Assembly: GCF_003234655.2 (NCBI RefSeq)
Contig: NZ_CP126271.1
Span: 1,922,001-1,986,000 of the forward strand
Direction: 5' to 3'
From: Curtobacterium sp. MCLR17_007
GTDB lineage: Bacteria; Actinomycetota; Actinomycetes; Actinomycetales; Microbacteriaceae
DNA length: 64,000 nucleotides
Both the position numbers and the translations under genes were made by a program. This document shows positions 43,950 to 52,039 of this stretch, piece by piece (position 1 is the first letter of the stretch; each line of letters opens with the position of its first letter). The notes under the pieces were generated by a model, which worked only from the letters and a program-made list of their open reading frames with translations, made no database searches and had not been told where the DNA came from.

Positions 43950-45145
43950 GAGGCGATGGTGCCAGGGGCCACCGACACCGGTCCGAGCGCGTCGTTCGCG
44001 ATCGTCCGTGCCGCCGAGTCGCGGGACGACGGGTGGTACTGCCCCGCCCGGACGTCCCGTGCCAGCCGCGCGAGCTCGGCGTCGGCGCGGAAGGCGCTGC
44101 CGCCCACGACCCGCATGGCCTCGTCGACGACGTGCTGCGCGGTGTCGACGGTGCGGGCCTTCGTCCCGACCAGCAGCGGGAACCAACGCCGCCCGTGGTC
44201 CTCGAGCTCGTCGACGTCACGGGCGAGCGCGTCGACCTGCAGCGCCACGGCGTCCACCGCTCCCCGCATGTCCGCGACCGCGCGACGCACGTCCGGGTCG
44301 TCACTCCGCAGCACGCCGTCCATCGACCGCCGCCGCTGCACGGACTGCACGGTGAGCTCGACGGCGCGCGACGCGATCCCGACGTACACCGATGCCACGA
44401 GCAGCTCGAACGCGGCGAAGACCCCGAACACGAGCGGATCGGCGGTCGGACCGACCGGCAGCGACCGGACGATGCGCTCTGCGGGGACGTGGACGCCCTC
44501 GAGCAGCGTCGTCCGGCTCTGCGTCGCCCGCATGCCGAGGGTGTCCCAGTCGTCCAGGTGCCGGATGCCCCCGTCCGAGCGCAGTGCGAACCCGTGCACG
44601 AGCCGCGGCTCGGACCCCGACGTGTCCTTGCCGAACACGCTCAGCACGTCCCACGCTGGTGCAAGCGACGTCGAGACCTTCGTGCCCGTGAACCGGAAAC
44701 CGCCCGCGCCGTCCGGCTGCGCCGTCGTCGTCGAGTCGAAGAGCACGCGGTCGTTGCCGGGCTCGCTGACCCCGAAGGCCAGCAACCGGTCCGCCGCGGC
44801 GTGGTCCGTGACGGACTGGAGGAACGACTCGCCCCGGGCGGACGCGCTGCGGGCCGCCTGCACCCAGGTCTGGTGCATGCCGAGGGCCAGCGCGGTCGCC
44901 GGCGCGGCCTGGGCGAGCGTGCGCTGCACGGCCGCGGTCGCCCGGAGCCCGAGCCCGCTGCCGCCGTCCGCGATCGGGACACCGATCCGCAGGTACCCCG
45001 CCGCGCGGAGTTCGTCGAGGTCCTCGAACGGGAACGCGTTCTCCGCGTCGTACCGGGGTGCCCGCTCGGCGATCCGGGCGAGCAGGTCCTCGGGAACCGT
45101 CCAGGGGCGACGCTTCGTGCTCGTCGCGGAGTTGGCCTGGGTCAT
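43946..45145 (-). CDS. Acyl-CoA dehydrogenase family flavoprotein
   Basis: This 399-aa flavoprotein is of the acyl-CoA dehydrogenase fold. FAD-site segments are LAFGVSEPGNDRVL and FTGTKVSTSLAPAWDVL. DTLGMRATQSRTTLLEGVHVP is the family middle region, and VVDEAMRVVGGSAFRADAELARLARDVRAG is the C-terminal helical end. The catalytic base could not be placed. It may act as a monooxygenase-like or desulfurisation-type member rather than in beta-oxidation, as no thiolase or hydratase is near. TAGTCT lies 6 nt before the ATG (leaderless). Confidence 0.88.
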   Translation of the reverse strand: MTQANSATSTKRRPWTVPEDLLARIAERAPRYDAENAFPFEDLDELRAAGYLRIGVPIADGGSGLGLRATAAVQRTLAQAAPATALALGMHQTWVQAARSASARGESFLQSVTDHAAADRLLAFGVSEPGNDRVLFDSTTTAQPDGAGGFRFTGTKVSTSLAPAWDVLSVFGKDTSGSEPRLVHGFALRSDGGIRHLDDWDTLGMRATQSRTTLLEGVHVPAERIVRSLPVGPTADPLVFGVFAAFELLVASVYVGIASRAVELTVQSVQRRRSMDGVLRSDDPDVRRAVADMRGAVDAVALQVDALARDVDELEDHGRRWFPLLVGTKARTVDTAQHVVDEAMRVVGGSAFRADAELARLARDVRAGQYHPSSRDSAARTIANDALGPVSVAPGTIAS

Positions 45146-45151
45146 GGCACG

Positions 45152-45157
45152 AGACTA
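45152..45157 (-). promoter_or_regulatory. Candidate -10 box for the acyl-CoA dehydrogenase/dinB/helicase genes
   Basis: It reads TAGTCT on the minus strand, 6 nt before the ATG. It overlaps the plus-strand -10 box of the SGNH gene by 2 bp. Confidence 0.6.
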
Positions 45158-45161
45158 CGTT
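45156..45161 (+). promoter_or_regulatory. Candidate -10 box for the SGNH hydrolase gene
   Basis: TACGTT lies 7 nt before the GTG start. It overlaps the divergent box by 2 bp. Confidence 0.6.
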
Positions 45162-45168
45162 CGGGAGG

Positions 45169-45963
45169 GTGTCAGATCGTCATCCGTGGTCCAGGTACGT
45201 CGCGATCGGTGACTCGTTCACCGAGGGACTCGGTGACCCCGACCCCACAGCACCGGGCGGCAACCGCGGGTGGGCCGACCGCGTCGCTGCGTTCCTGGCG
45301 AGCCGGACCGACGACTTCGCCTACGCCAACCTGGCCGTCCGCGGTCGGCTGCTGCAGCAGGTCATCGACGAGCAGGTCGAGGACGCGCTCGCGCTGCACC
45401 CCGATCTGATCACGGTGTCCGCCGGCGGGAACGACATCATCCGACCCGGCTCCGACCCGGACGAGGTGGCATCGCGGTTCGACAGGATGATGGCCGACCT
45501 GCGGCGAGACGGTGCCGACGTCGTGCTGTTCACCGGGCCGGACGTCGGCATGACACCGGTGCTCGGGATGGTGCGCGGCAAGGCGGCGATCTACAACGAG
45601 CACCTGCACGCCATCGCCCTGAAGCACGGCGCGATGGTCGCCGACATGTGGGCGATCCGCGGGCTGCGGGACCCGCGGATGTGGGCCCCGGACCGACTGC
45701 ACCACTCCCCTGTCGGACACGCCACAATCGCCGCCGCAGTGCTGGACACGCTCGGCGTCGACCACGAACTGGCGCCCTCGACGCCCGAACCCCTGGCCGC
45801 CCGCCCGTGGCGCGAGGCCCGCGCCGAGGACCTCGGCTGGGCCAGGGAGTACCTGGTGCCGTGGGTGGTCCGCAGGATCAGGCACACGTCGTCCGGTGAC
45901 GGCATCACCGCGAAGCGCCCGCACCTCGAGCAGATCGGCACCGGGGCGCGCGACGGCCGGTAG
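45169..45963 (+). CDS. SGNH/GDSL hydrolase
   Basis: This 264-aa esterase/lipase-type enzyme has block I VAIGDSFTEGLGD (Ser nucleophile), block II Gly in NLAVRGRLL, block III SAGGNDI (Asn) and block V DRLHHSPVGH (Asp/His). No signal peptide is seen, so it is probably cytosolic. Substrate is unknown. The GTG at 45169 has TACGTT 7 nt upstream. Its stop converges with the D-Ala-D-Ala carboxypeptidase-like gene. Confidence 0.93.
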   Translation: MSDRHPWSRYVAIGDSFTEGLGDPDPTAPGGNRGWADRVAAFLASRTDDFAYANLAVRGRLLQQVIDEQVEDALALHPDLITVSAGGNDIIRPGSDPDEVASRFDRMMADLRRDGADVVLFTGPDVGMTPVLGMVRGKAAIYNEHLHAIALKHGAMVADMWAIRGLRDPRMWAPDRLHHSPVGHATIAAAVLDTLGVDHELAPSTPEPLAARPWREARAEDLGWAREYLVPWVVRRIRHTSSGDGITAKRPHLEQIGTGARDGR

Positions 45964-45969
45964 GGCAGC

Positions 45970-47202
45970 TCAGGCGCCCTCGAACGGGTTGGTCCACCGC
46001 CACCAGATGCCCGGGTCGGGGATCGCCTGCTCGAGCACCAGCGGCACCGAGACCGGCGCGTGGTCGGTGATCGTGAACCGGACCCGACCCACGCGCTCGC
46101 CCTTCGTCCCGAGCGTCACCGAATCGAGCTGTGCCTTCGCCCGCACGGAGGTCCGCCCCCAGACGAGCACCTCGGAGGCCTTGGCACTGACCGCGTCGGT
46201 CTCGTCCTTCCACGGGGTGGAGTACGTGCCGAAGGACTGTCCCGCGTGGGTCAGCGTCACCACGTGGAAGTTGTCGGCGACCGAGTGGAGCAGCCGCTGC
46301 ACGTCCGAGTCGAGTGCGTCGTGGTCCACCCCGCCGAGCATCGCGCCGATCACCGTGACCGTGCGGCCGCCCCGCTCGTAGGTCGCGGCGAAGAGCAGGC
46401 ACGCCCCGGCTTCGTCGAGGGTGCCGGTCTTGATGCCCTCGACGCCGTCGATCCCGAGCAGCTTGTTCGAGTTCTCGATGTCGCCGACGTCCGGCACCGT
46501 CACGGTCTTGGTGCCGACGACCTCCTTCACCACGGGGTTCGCGAGCGCGAGCTGCCCGAGGTCGACCAGGTCCGTCGCGGTCGAGGTGTTGCCGGCGTCG
46601 AGGCCGGTCGGCTCGTGGATCGTGGTGTCGTCGAGCCCGTGGTCGTCGAGCCAGGTCGTCGCCGCCTTCTGGTAGGCGTCGAGTGACCCGAACGCCCAGA
46701 TGGCGAGGGAGCCGGCGTAGTTGTTCGCCGACTTCATGAGCATGACCTGCAGCGTCTGGTACTCGGACAGCTGCAACCCGGCAGGCATCGGCGCGACCTC
46801 GCCGTTCACCGCGAGGTACTTGGCGTACAGCCCCTGCATCTCCGGGGTGAACGCGATCGTCGGGCCGGCCTGTCCCCGTGCGAGCGGCTTGGCGTCGAGC
46901 ACGACCAGCGCCGTGACGACCTTCGAGATGCTCGCGATCGACCGGGGCTTGGTGTCCCCACCGGTGCGGAGGCTCTCCGGGAAGTCAGTGGCCTCGACCG
47001 CAGTGGCCCCGTAGGACGGGAAGGACAGCGCCGGCAGGGTCGCGGTGGGCGCCGCGTACGACGTGGTCGAGGCGCTCGCCGGCGAGAACGGCACGAGCGC
47101 CGCAGCGACCAGGTACCCGATCGCCAGCAGCAGGACCGCGACGACCGAGATGGTCACCGGCCGGCGGACGGCGGAACGGGGGCGGCGGACGACTCGTGAC
47201 AC
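45970..47202 (-). CDS. D-alanyl-D-alanine carboxypeptidase-like serine peptidase (S11/DacA)
   Basis: This low-molecular-mass penicillin-binding protein trims peptidoglycan side chains outside the membrane. The 410-aa protein has an N-terminal anchor (about residues 16-38). The active-site motifs are SISK (S91-K94), SAN (158-160) and KTG (258-260). The C-terminal domain is beta-rich. It ends without the usual second anchor. The start is a GTG at 47202, with TACGCT 8 nt upstream. Confidence 0.93.
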   Translation of the reverse strand: MSRVVRRPRSAVRRPVTISVVAVLLLAIGYLVAAALVPFSPASASTTSYAAPTATLPALSFPSYGATAVEATDFPESLRTGGDTKPRSIASISKVVTALVVLDAKPLARGQAGPTIAFTPEMQGLYAKYLAVNGEVAPMPAGLQLSEYQTLQVMLMKSANNYAGSLAIWAFGSLDAYQKAATTWLDDHGLDDTTIHEPTGLDAGNTSTATDLVDLGQLALANPVVKEVVGTKTVTVPDVGDIENSNKLLGIDGVEGIKTGTLDEAGACLLFAATYERGGRTVTVIGAMLGGVDHDALDSDVQRLLHSVADNFHVVTLTHAGQSFGTYSTPWKDETDAVSAKASEVLVWGRTSVRAKAQLDSVTLGTKGERVGRVRFTITDHAPVSVPLVLEQAIPDPGIWWRWTNPFEGA

Positions 47203-47210
47203 GACACCCG

Positions 47211-47216
47211 AGCGTA
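47211..47216 (-). promoter_or_regulatory. Candidate -10 box for the carboxypeptidase gene
   Basis: It reads TACGCT on the minus strand, 8 nt before the GTG. Confidence 0.4.
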
Positions 47217-47316
47217 CCGGGGGGCGGTACCGGCCATCTGGGGAACCGCCGGTCTGTGGAGAAGCCGCTCCGGGCCTCCAGGGTGTGGACGGACGACCGG
47301 GACGCGCGACCGCCGG

Positions 47317-48135
47317 CTAGCGCAACGCGCGCTGGGCGGCGGCGACCGCCCACAGTCCGACGGCGCTCGCCGCGGCCACGTTGAGCGAGTCGACCCCGTG
47401 GTGCATGGGGATGCGCACGGTGGTGTCGGCGGCGGCGATCGCGGCCGGCGTCAGCCCCTGCCCCTCGGTGCCCATCACGAGCGCGACCCGCTCGGGGACG
47501 TCCCGGGCGAACGCGTCCAGGTCGACCGAGCGGTCGGTCAGCGCCATCGCCGCCAGGTGGAAGCCCGCGGCGCGGAGTTCCTCGCCCGCGTGGGGCCAGT
47601 CACCGATGCGCGTCCACGGGACCTGCAGGACCGTCCCCATGCTCACCCGGACGCTCCGCCGGTACAGCGGGTCGGCGCACCGCGGGCTCACGAGCACGGC
47701 GTCCGCCCCGAGCCCGGCGACGCTGCGGAAGACGGCTCCGACGTTGGTGTGGTCGACGATGTCCTCGAGCACCACGACCAGTCGCGCGTCACGGACGACC
47801 TCGGCGACGCTCGGCAGCTCGGGACGCTGCATCGACGCGATCGCACCGCGGTGCATCCGGAACCCGGTGAGCTCCTCGAGCAGGGCGTCGGGGCCGACGA
47901 AGACCGGCCCGTCGTGGTCCGCGACGAGCGGCAGCACGTCGTCCAGCCACTTCTCCTGCACCAGGACGCTGCGGGGGACGTGTCCGGCCCGCACCGCGCG
48001 CTCGATCACGGTGTTGGACTCGGCGATGTACAGCCCGCCCTCGGGTTCGGTGACCCGCCGGAGGGCGACGTCGGTCAGCCGCTGGAAGTCGTCGAGGCGG
48101 GGATCGTCGAGGGTGTCGATGCGGACGGTGTGCAC
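47317..48135 (-). CDS. SpoU/TrmH-family RNA 2'-O-methyltransferase
   Basis: This 272-aa SPOUT methyltransferase modifies rRNA or tRNA with S-adenosylmethionine. The three knot motifs are HTNVGAVFRSVAGLGADAVL, VALVMGTEGQGL and IPMHHGVDSLNVAAASAVGLW. An N-terminal RNA-binding part with VTEPEGGLYIAESNTVIERA precedes them. The GTG at 48135 was chosen because upstream in-frame sequence is antisense of the sirtuin promoter region. The exact RNA target is unknown. Confidence 0.92.
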   Translation of the reverse strand: MHTVRIDTLDDPRLDDFQRLTDVALRRVTEPEGGLYIAESNTVIERAVRAGHVPRSVLVQEKWLDDVLPLVADHDGPVFVGPDALLEELTGFRMHRGAIASMQRPELPSVAEVVRDARLVVVLEDIVDHTNVGAVFRSVAGLGADAVLVSPRCADPLYRRSVRVSMGTVLQVPWTRIGDWPHAGEELRAAGFHLAAMALTDRSVDLDAFARDVPERVALVMGTEGQGLTPAAIAAADTTVRIPMHHGVDSLNVAAASAVGLWAVAAAQRALR

Positions 48136-48228
48136 GGGGCTCGGTTCCTGGTCGTGTCCGCGCCCCGGCGGCGAGCCGGTCCCGTGCCGGCGGCGCGGGA
48201 AGGGGCGGGGACGGTCGGCTGTTGAGGG

Positions 48229-48234
48229 TACCGT
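48229..48234 (+). promoter_or_regulatory. Candidate -10 box for the sirtuin gene
   Basis: TACCGT lies 7 nt before the ATG. Confidence 0.55.
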
Positions 48235-48241
48235 GGACCCG

Positions 48242-49096
48242 ATGGCGACGAGCGACGCGACGAGCGGTGCGACCGAGACGGCTGACGACCTCGACCGGGT
48301 CGCCGAGCTGCTCGCGGGCAAGCGCATCGCGGTGCTCTCCGGCGCCGGGCTGAGCACCGACTCCGGCATCCCGGACTACCGCGGCGCGGGCCGTGTGGTG
48401 CGCAAGCCGATGACGTTCCAGGAGTTCCGCGCCGACCCCGCCAAACGGCAGCGGTACTGGGCCGGCTCGCATCTGGGGTACCGGACCTTCGCGGCCGCCG
48501 CACCGAACGCCGGGCACCGGGCCCTCGCAGCGCTCGAACGCGCCGGGGTCGTCACGGGCATCGTCACGCAGAACGTCGACGGGCTGCACCTGCGCGCCGG
48601 GTCGCGGCGGGTCGTCGAGATCCACGGGTCGACCGACCGCGCGCTGTGTCTGACCTGCGGACAGGTCTTCGCGCGGGCCGACCTCGCCACCACGCTCGAC
48701 ACGCTCAACCCCTGGATCGACGAACCCGGCTCGGTGGTGCTCCAGCCCGACGGCGACGTCGAGATCACCGACGTCGAGCGCTTCGTCGTGCCGGCGTGCT
48801 CGGTGTGCGGCGGCGTCCTCAAGCCCGACGTGGTGTTCTTCGGCGAGTTCGTGCCCACCGAGAAGTTCGCCGAGTCCGTCTCGCTCGTGGCCGATGCCGA
48901 CGCCCTGCTCGTCGTGGGGTCCTCGCTCACCGTCAACTCCGGCGTCCGCCTGGTCGACCACGCCGCACGCCGCAAGCACCCCGTCGTCATCGTGAACCGC
49001 GGCGCGACCCGCAGTGACCGCCGCGCCGCGGTCAAGATCGACGCCGGCACGACCGAGACGCTGCAGGAACTGGCCGACCGGCTCGTTCTGCGATGA
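48242..49096 (+). CDS. Sir2-family NAD-dependent protein deacylase
   Basis: This 284-aa sirtuin removes acyl groups from protein lysines using NAD. The NAD site is AVLSGAGLSTDSGIPDYRG. TQNVDGLHLRAG and the catalytic His in EIHGS follow, then the zinc Cys pairs CLTCG and CSVCGG, and LKPDVVFFGE. VGSSLTVNSG lies near the end. The ATG at 48242 has TACCGT 7 nt upstream. The histidine phosphatase starts 7 bp after it. Confidence 0.95.
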   Translation: MATSDATSGATETADDLDRVAELLAGKRIAVLSGAGLSTDSGIPDYRGAGRVVRKPMTFQEFRADPAKRQRYWAGSHLGYRTFAAAAPNAGHRALAALERAGVVTGIVTQNVDGLHLRAGSRRVVEIHGSTDRALCLTCGQVFARADLATTLDTLNPWIDEPGSVVLQPDGDVEITDVERFVVPACSVCGGVLKPDVVFFGEFVPTEKFAESVSLVADADALLVVGSSLTVNSGVRLVDHAARRKHPVVIVNRGATRSDRRAAVKIDAGTTETLQELADRLVLR

Positions 49097-49103
49097 TCGA
49101 CGC

Positions 49104-49742
49104 GTGACGACCCACCTGTACCTCGTCCGGCACGGCGAGACCGACTGGAACGCGCAACGCCGCATCCAGGGCTCGACCGACATCCCGCTCAACGACACCG
49201 GCCGGGCGCAGGCCGCCGCCACCGCCGAGCTGCTGGCACGACGCCGCTTCGACGCGGTCGTGGCGTCGCCGTTGTCCCGGGCTGCCGAGACCGGCGCGAT
49301 CATCGCCGCCCGCCTGGGACTGCCCGAGCCGGCCGCGTACCCGGGAATCGCCGAGCGCTCGTACGGCGACGCCGAGGGACTCACCGACGACCAGGTCCTG
49401 GCGCAGTACCCGGACGACGTCATCCCCGGACGCGAGTCCCGCTCGGCGCTGCTGGCTCGCGTCACGGAGACGCTCGGCGAGATCGCGATCCGCTTCGACG
49501 GCGGCGTGGTCGTCGTGGCCACGCACGGCGCCGTCATCCGCAGCGTCGTCAACGCGGCGGCACCGGGCACGGCAGACCGTGTGCACACACCGATCCGCAA
49601 CGGGTCGGTGCACTCGTTCCGCTGGGACCCTGAGCGATTCCACGCCGAACTCGTGGAGTTCGACGACCCGATCGAGGACGTCTCGGACGCTCCCGGCAAG
49701 TACGCCTCCGACTACCAGAACCCGCTCGAGCGCCGCAGCTGA
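49104..49742 (+). CDS. Histidine phosphatase family protein (phosphoglycerate mutase-like)
   Basis: This 212-aa enzyme has the phosphohistidine motif LVRHGETDWNAQRRIQGSTD at the N-terminus, the second catalytic region ERSYGDAEGL and ATHGAVIRSVV with the second His. It is probably a broad phosphatase, not glycolytic. The GTG at 49104 follows the sirtuin stop by 7 bp, so the two are likely one operon. Confidence 0.92.
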   Translation: MTTHLYLVRHGETDWNAQRRIQGSTDIPLNDTGRAQAAATAELLARRRFDAVVASPLSRAAETGAIIAARLGLPEPAAYPGIAERSYGDAEGLTDDQVLAQYPDDVIPGRESRSALLARVTETLGEIAIRFDGGVVVVATHGAVIRSVVNAAAPGTADRVHTPIRNGSVHSFRWDPERFHAELVEFDDPIEDVSDAPGKYASDYQNPLERRS

Positions 49743-49770
49743 CCGCCGTCGCGACCGGCGGTCCCGTCGA

Positions 49771-49986
49771 TCAGGACGGTCCGCCCGGGAACCCCGTGGC
49801 GCCGTCCGGTCGTGCACCCTGCGCCTGGGCCGTGCGCTCCGCGTGCCCGCCCTCGTCGGTGCGAGGAGCCAGTGGGTCCCCGAGGTGCTGCAGCCGCTTC
49901 GCCCGACGCGATGCCGACAGCGCCACGACCAGGGCGACCCCGACGACGAGCACGAACACGATCGACACCGTCAACCAGACCGACAT
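49771..49986 (-). CDS. Small membrane protein (71 aa) of unknown function
   Basis: The 71-aa protein has one membrane helix near the start (WLTVSIVFVLVVGVALVVAL) followed by a basic patch SASRRAKRL and a flexible, Gly/Pro-rich tail. The ATG has AGGGGG upstream, and a -10-like TAGCGT (minus strand, 50031-50036) would give a leader of about 40 nt. It converges with the phosphatase gene and diverges from the next membrane protein. Family not recognised. Confidence 0.6.
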   Translation of the reverse strand: MSVWLTVSIVFVLVVGVALVVALSASRRAKRLQHLGDPLAPRTDEGGHAERTAQAQGARPDGATGFPGGPS

Positions 49987-50151
49987 GGCACCCCCTGCTC
50001 AAACCGGCAGCTGTGCACCGCCGGTCCCCCACGCTACCGCTCCATGGGTCGTTGCCGGATCGTTGTCGCGAGCAGGGCGAACGACGTCGCGGGCCGGACT
50101 AGCATCCCCTGCACCGGGACCGGCACGCGGCTCCGGCGCGGAAGGGGCGGG

Positions 50152-50910
50152 ATGACCACTGAGGGACCCGGCGAGCACGGCCGCCACCGCGACTGGCTCG
50201 CCCAGGAGGACGAGGACGACGACCTCGGGCGTGCGTTCGGCCCGGACACGGCGTCGGTCCCGGTCCGCACGACCCCGCAGCGCGTGCGGTCATGGTCGCT
50301 CCTGCTGGTCGGACTCGTCGTCGTCGCCGTCGTCATCGTCGTGGCGCTCGGCATGATCGTCGGCGGCGTGCAGAACGGGGTCGGCGGTGTGTTCCCCCGC
50401 CCGCAGGCCGCCGGCGACCGGTTCGTCACCCAGGCCCAGACCCTGGACCACGTCACCGCAGCCAGCGCCGACGAACCGACGAAGACCTCGTTCGCCAGCT
50501 ACGACGTCACGGCCCGGGTGAGCGCTGGCACGGCCATCGACCCGGCAGCGCAGACGGCACTGGTCGACCAGCTCAGCGCGTCGGCCGCGGCGACGAGCGG
50601 CAACGGCGTCACCATCTGGGCGGTCCTCGACCTGGGTACCGCCGACGTGGGCGTGTCGCGGTCGCGGGAACGCACCGAGCAGCGGCTGTCCGTCGCGCAG
50701 GCGGTCGCCGGCACCGCCGGCGTCCAGCAGGTGCGGTGCGTGTGGGTGGCGAGCGACACCGGACGCGCCGATGAGCCCACCGACCAGCGCGTCACGGTCG
50801 TCGCCGGCCCGACCGGCGTCGACGTCGAAGCCGTCCGGGCGCAGGTGACCGACGCGGTCCACCGGGTGTTCCCCGCCGCCGAGATCCAGGTCACCGCGGC
50901 GAAGAGCTGA
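50152..50910 (+). CDS. Single-pass membrane protein of unknown function
   Basis: The 252-aa protein has an acidic N-terminal cytosolic part with EDEDDDLGRAFG, a membrane helix at about residues 50-72 (LLLVGLVVVAVVIVVALGMIVGG) and an outer part of about 180 residues with alternating alpha/beta character, ending VFPAAEIQVTAAKS. It has no signal cleavage site and one Cys. GGAAGGGG precedes the ATG. TAGCAT at 50100-50105 may be its -10. Family not recognised. Confidence 0.75.
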   Translation: MTTEGPGEHGRHRDWLAQEDEDDDLGRAFGPDTASVPVRTTPQRVRSWSLLLVGLVVVAVVIVVALGMIVGGVQNGVGGVFPRPQAAGDRFVTQAQTLDHVTAASADEPTKTSFASYDVTARVSAGTAIDPAAQTALVDQLSASAAATSGNGVTIWAVLDLGTADVGVSRSRERTEQRLSVAQAVAGTAGVQQVRCVWVASDTGRADEPTDQRVTVVAGPTGVDVEAVRAQVTDAVHRVFPAAEIQVTAAKS

Positions 50911-50962
50911 CCGGCCCGCCAGCCCGCGGGCCGCGTCAGCGCGCGCGGTCGGCGAGACGCGG

Positions 50963-52039
50963 TCAGCGCGCTCGGTCCGCGACCGCCCGCTCGACCGCCT
51001 GCAGCACGCGCTCGGCCGAGTCCGCCCACCGGAACCGGGCCGCCTGTGTGACCGACGCCGCCGAGGCGGACGCCCACCGGGCCTCCAGTCGGCGCACCGC
51101 CGCGGCGACCGCCGACGGCGACGACGGGTCGAAGTACTCGGCGACGTCGCCGCCGATCTCGCGGAAGATCGGGACGTCGCTGACCGCCACCGGCGTGCCG
51201 ACGCCCATCGACTCGACCAGCGGGATGCCGAAGCCCTCGTCGTACGACGCCGTCACCAGCGCGGTCGCTGATCGGAGCGTGTCGAGGTACTCCTGGTCCG
51301 AGGCACCGTCGTGGAACACGACCGCCCCCGGTGCCAGGGCGTCGAGACGCGCCCGGTCGGCGTCCGACACGCGCGACATGCAGTGCAGGGTCCAGTCCGC
51401 GCCGAGGAGCGGCAGCGCCGCCGCGAGCGTCTCGACGTTCTTGTAGGGCATGAACGACCCCATGTAGACCAACGACCGCTCGCGCGGCCCGTCGGCAGGA
51501 CGCACCGCCGCCGGGTCGGCGGCGTTGTACGCGACGGTGACCGGACGCCGCGTCAGCCGGTGCTCGGCGATCAGCCCGGCGGTGGTCTCCGAGACGGTGA
51601 CGACCCCGTCGGCGCCGTTCAGCAGCATGCGCTGCGGCCACCACGCCAGGTGGAATGCGCGCCAACCGAGCCGGATCGGCCAGGAGAACTCGCGCGGGGG
51701 CGTGCGGTTGCGGTAGTAGATCAGGTCGTGGAGCGTCAGCACGAGCGCGTAGCGGCGTCCGCGCGACCCCATGGTCTGCATGGGCGAGAACACCGCGTCG
51801 AGGCCCAGACGGTTCACGTGCCGCGCCACCAGCGGCTCCCCCGGCTCGGTGGGCGCCGGGACCAGTTCCCAGGGCAGCTCCGCCGGCAGGGACTCGCGCT
51901 GGCGCTCGTCGCTCACCAGCAGCACGACGTCGTGCCGGTCCGGCAGGTGGGCGACGACGCCGGCGGTGAACCGGCTGATGCCGTCGTGCCGGCCGATCCG
52001 GACGTACCGGCAGTCGATCCCGATCCGCAGGCGCGTCAC
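50963..52039 (-). CDS. GT4-family glycosyltransferase
   Basis: This 358-aa GT-B enzyme transfers an unknown sugar. The N-terminal part includes RIGIDCRYVRIGRHDGISRF. The donor-site motifs are SLVYMGSFMPYKNVETL and the ExFGxP-like DEGFGIPLVESMGVGTPVAVSD. It lacks membrane helices. The GTG start overlaps the stop of the alpha/beta hydrolase (GTGA), so they are co-expressed. Involvement in cell-envelope glycan is plausible but unproven. Confidence 0.9.
   Translation of the reverse strand: MTRLRIGIDCRYVRIGRHDGISRFTAGVVAHLPDRHDVVLLVSDERQRESLPAELPWELVPAPTEPGEPLVARHVNRLGLDAVFSPMQTMGSRGRRYALVLTLHDLIYYRNRTPPREFSWPIRLGWRAFHLAWWPQRMLLNGADGVVTVSETTAGLIAEHRLTRRPVTVAYNAADPAAVRPADGPRERSLVYMGSFMPYKNVETLAAALPLLGADWTLHCMSRVSDADRARLDALAPGAVVFHDGASDQEYLDTLRSATALVTASYDEGFGIPLVESMGVGTPVAVSDVPIFREIGGDVAEYFDPSSPSAVAAAVRRLEARWASASAASVTQAARFRWADSAERVLQAVERAVADRAR

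Noticed and set aside
47270..47280. A further half copy of the palindrome (CCGGGCCTCCA)
   Set aside because: Only about ten bases match, with no partner arm. Too short to separate from chance.
49092..49106. A four-codon frame (ATG ATC GAC GCG TGA) before the phosphatase gene
   Set aside because: It is too short to judge. The overlap with the sirtuin stop is the likely cause.
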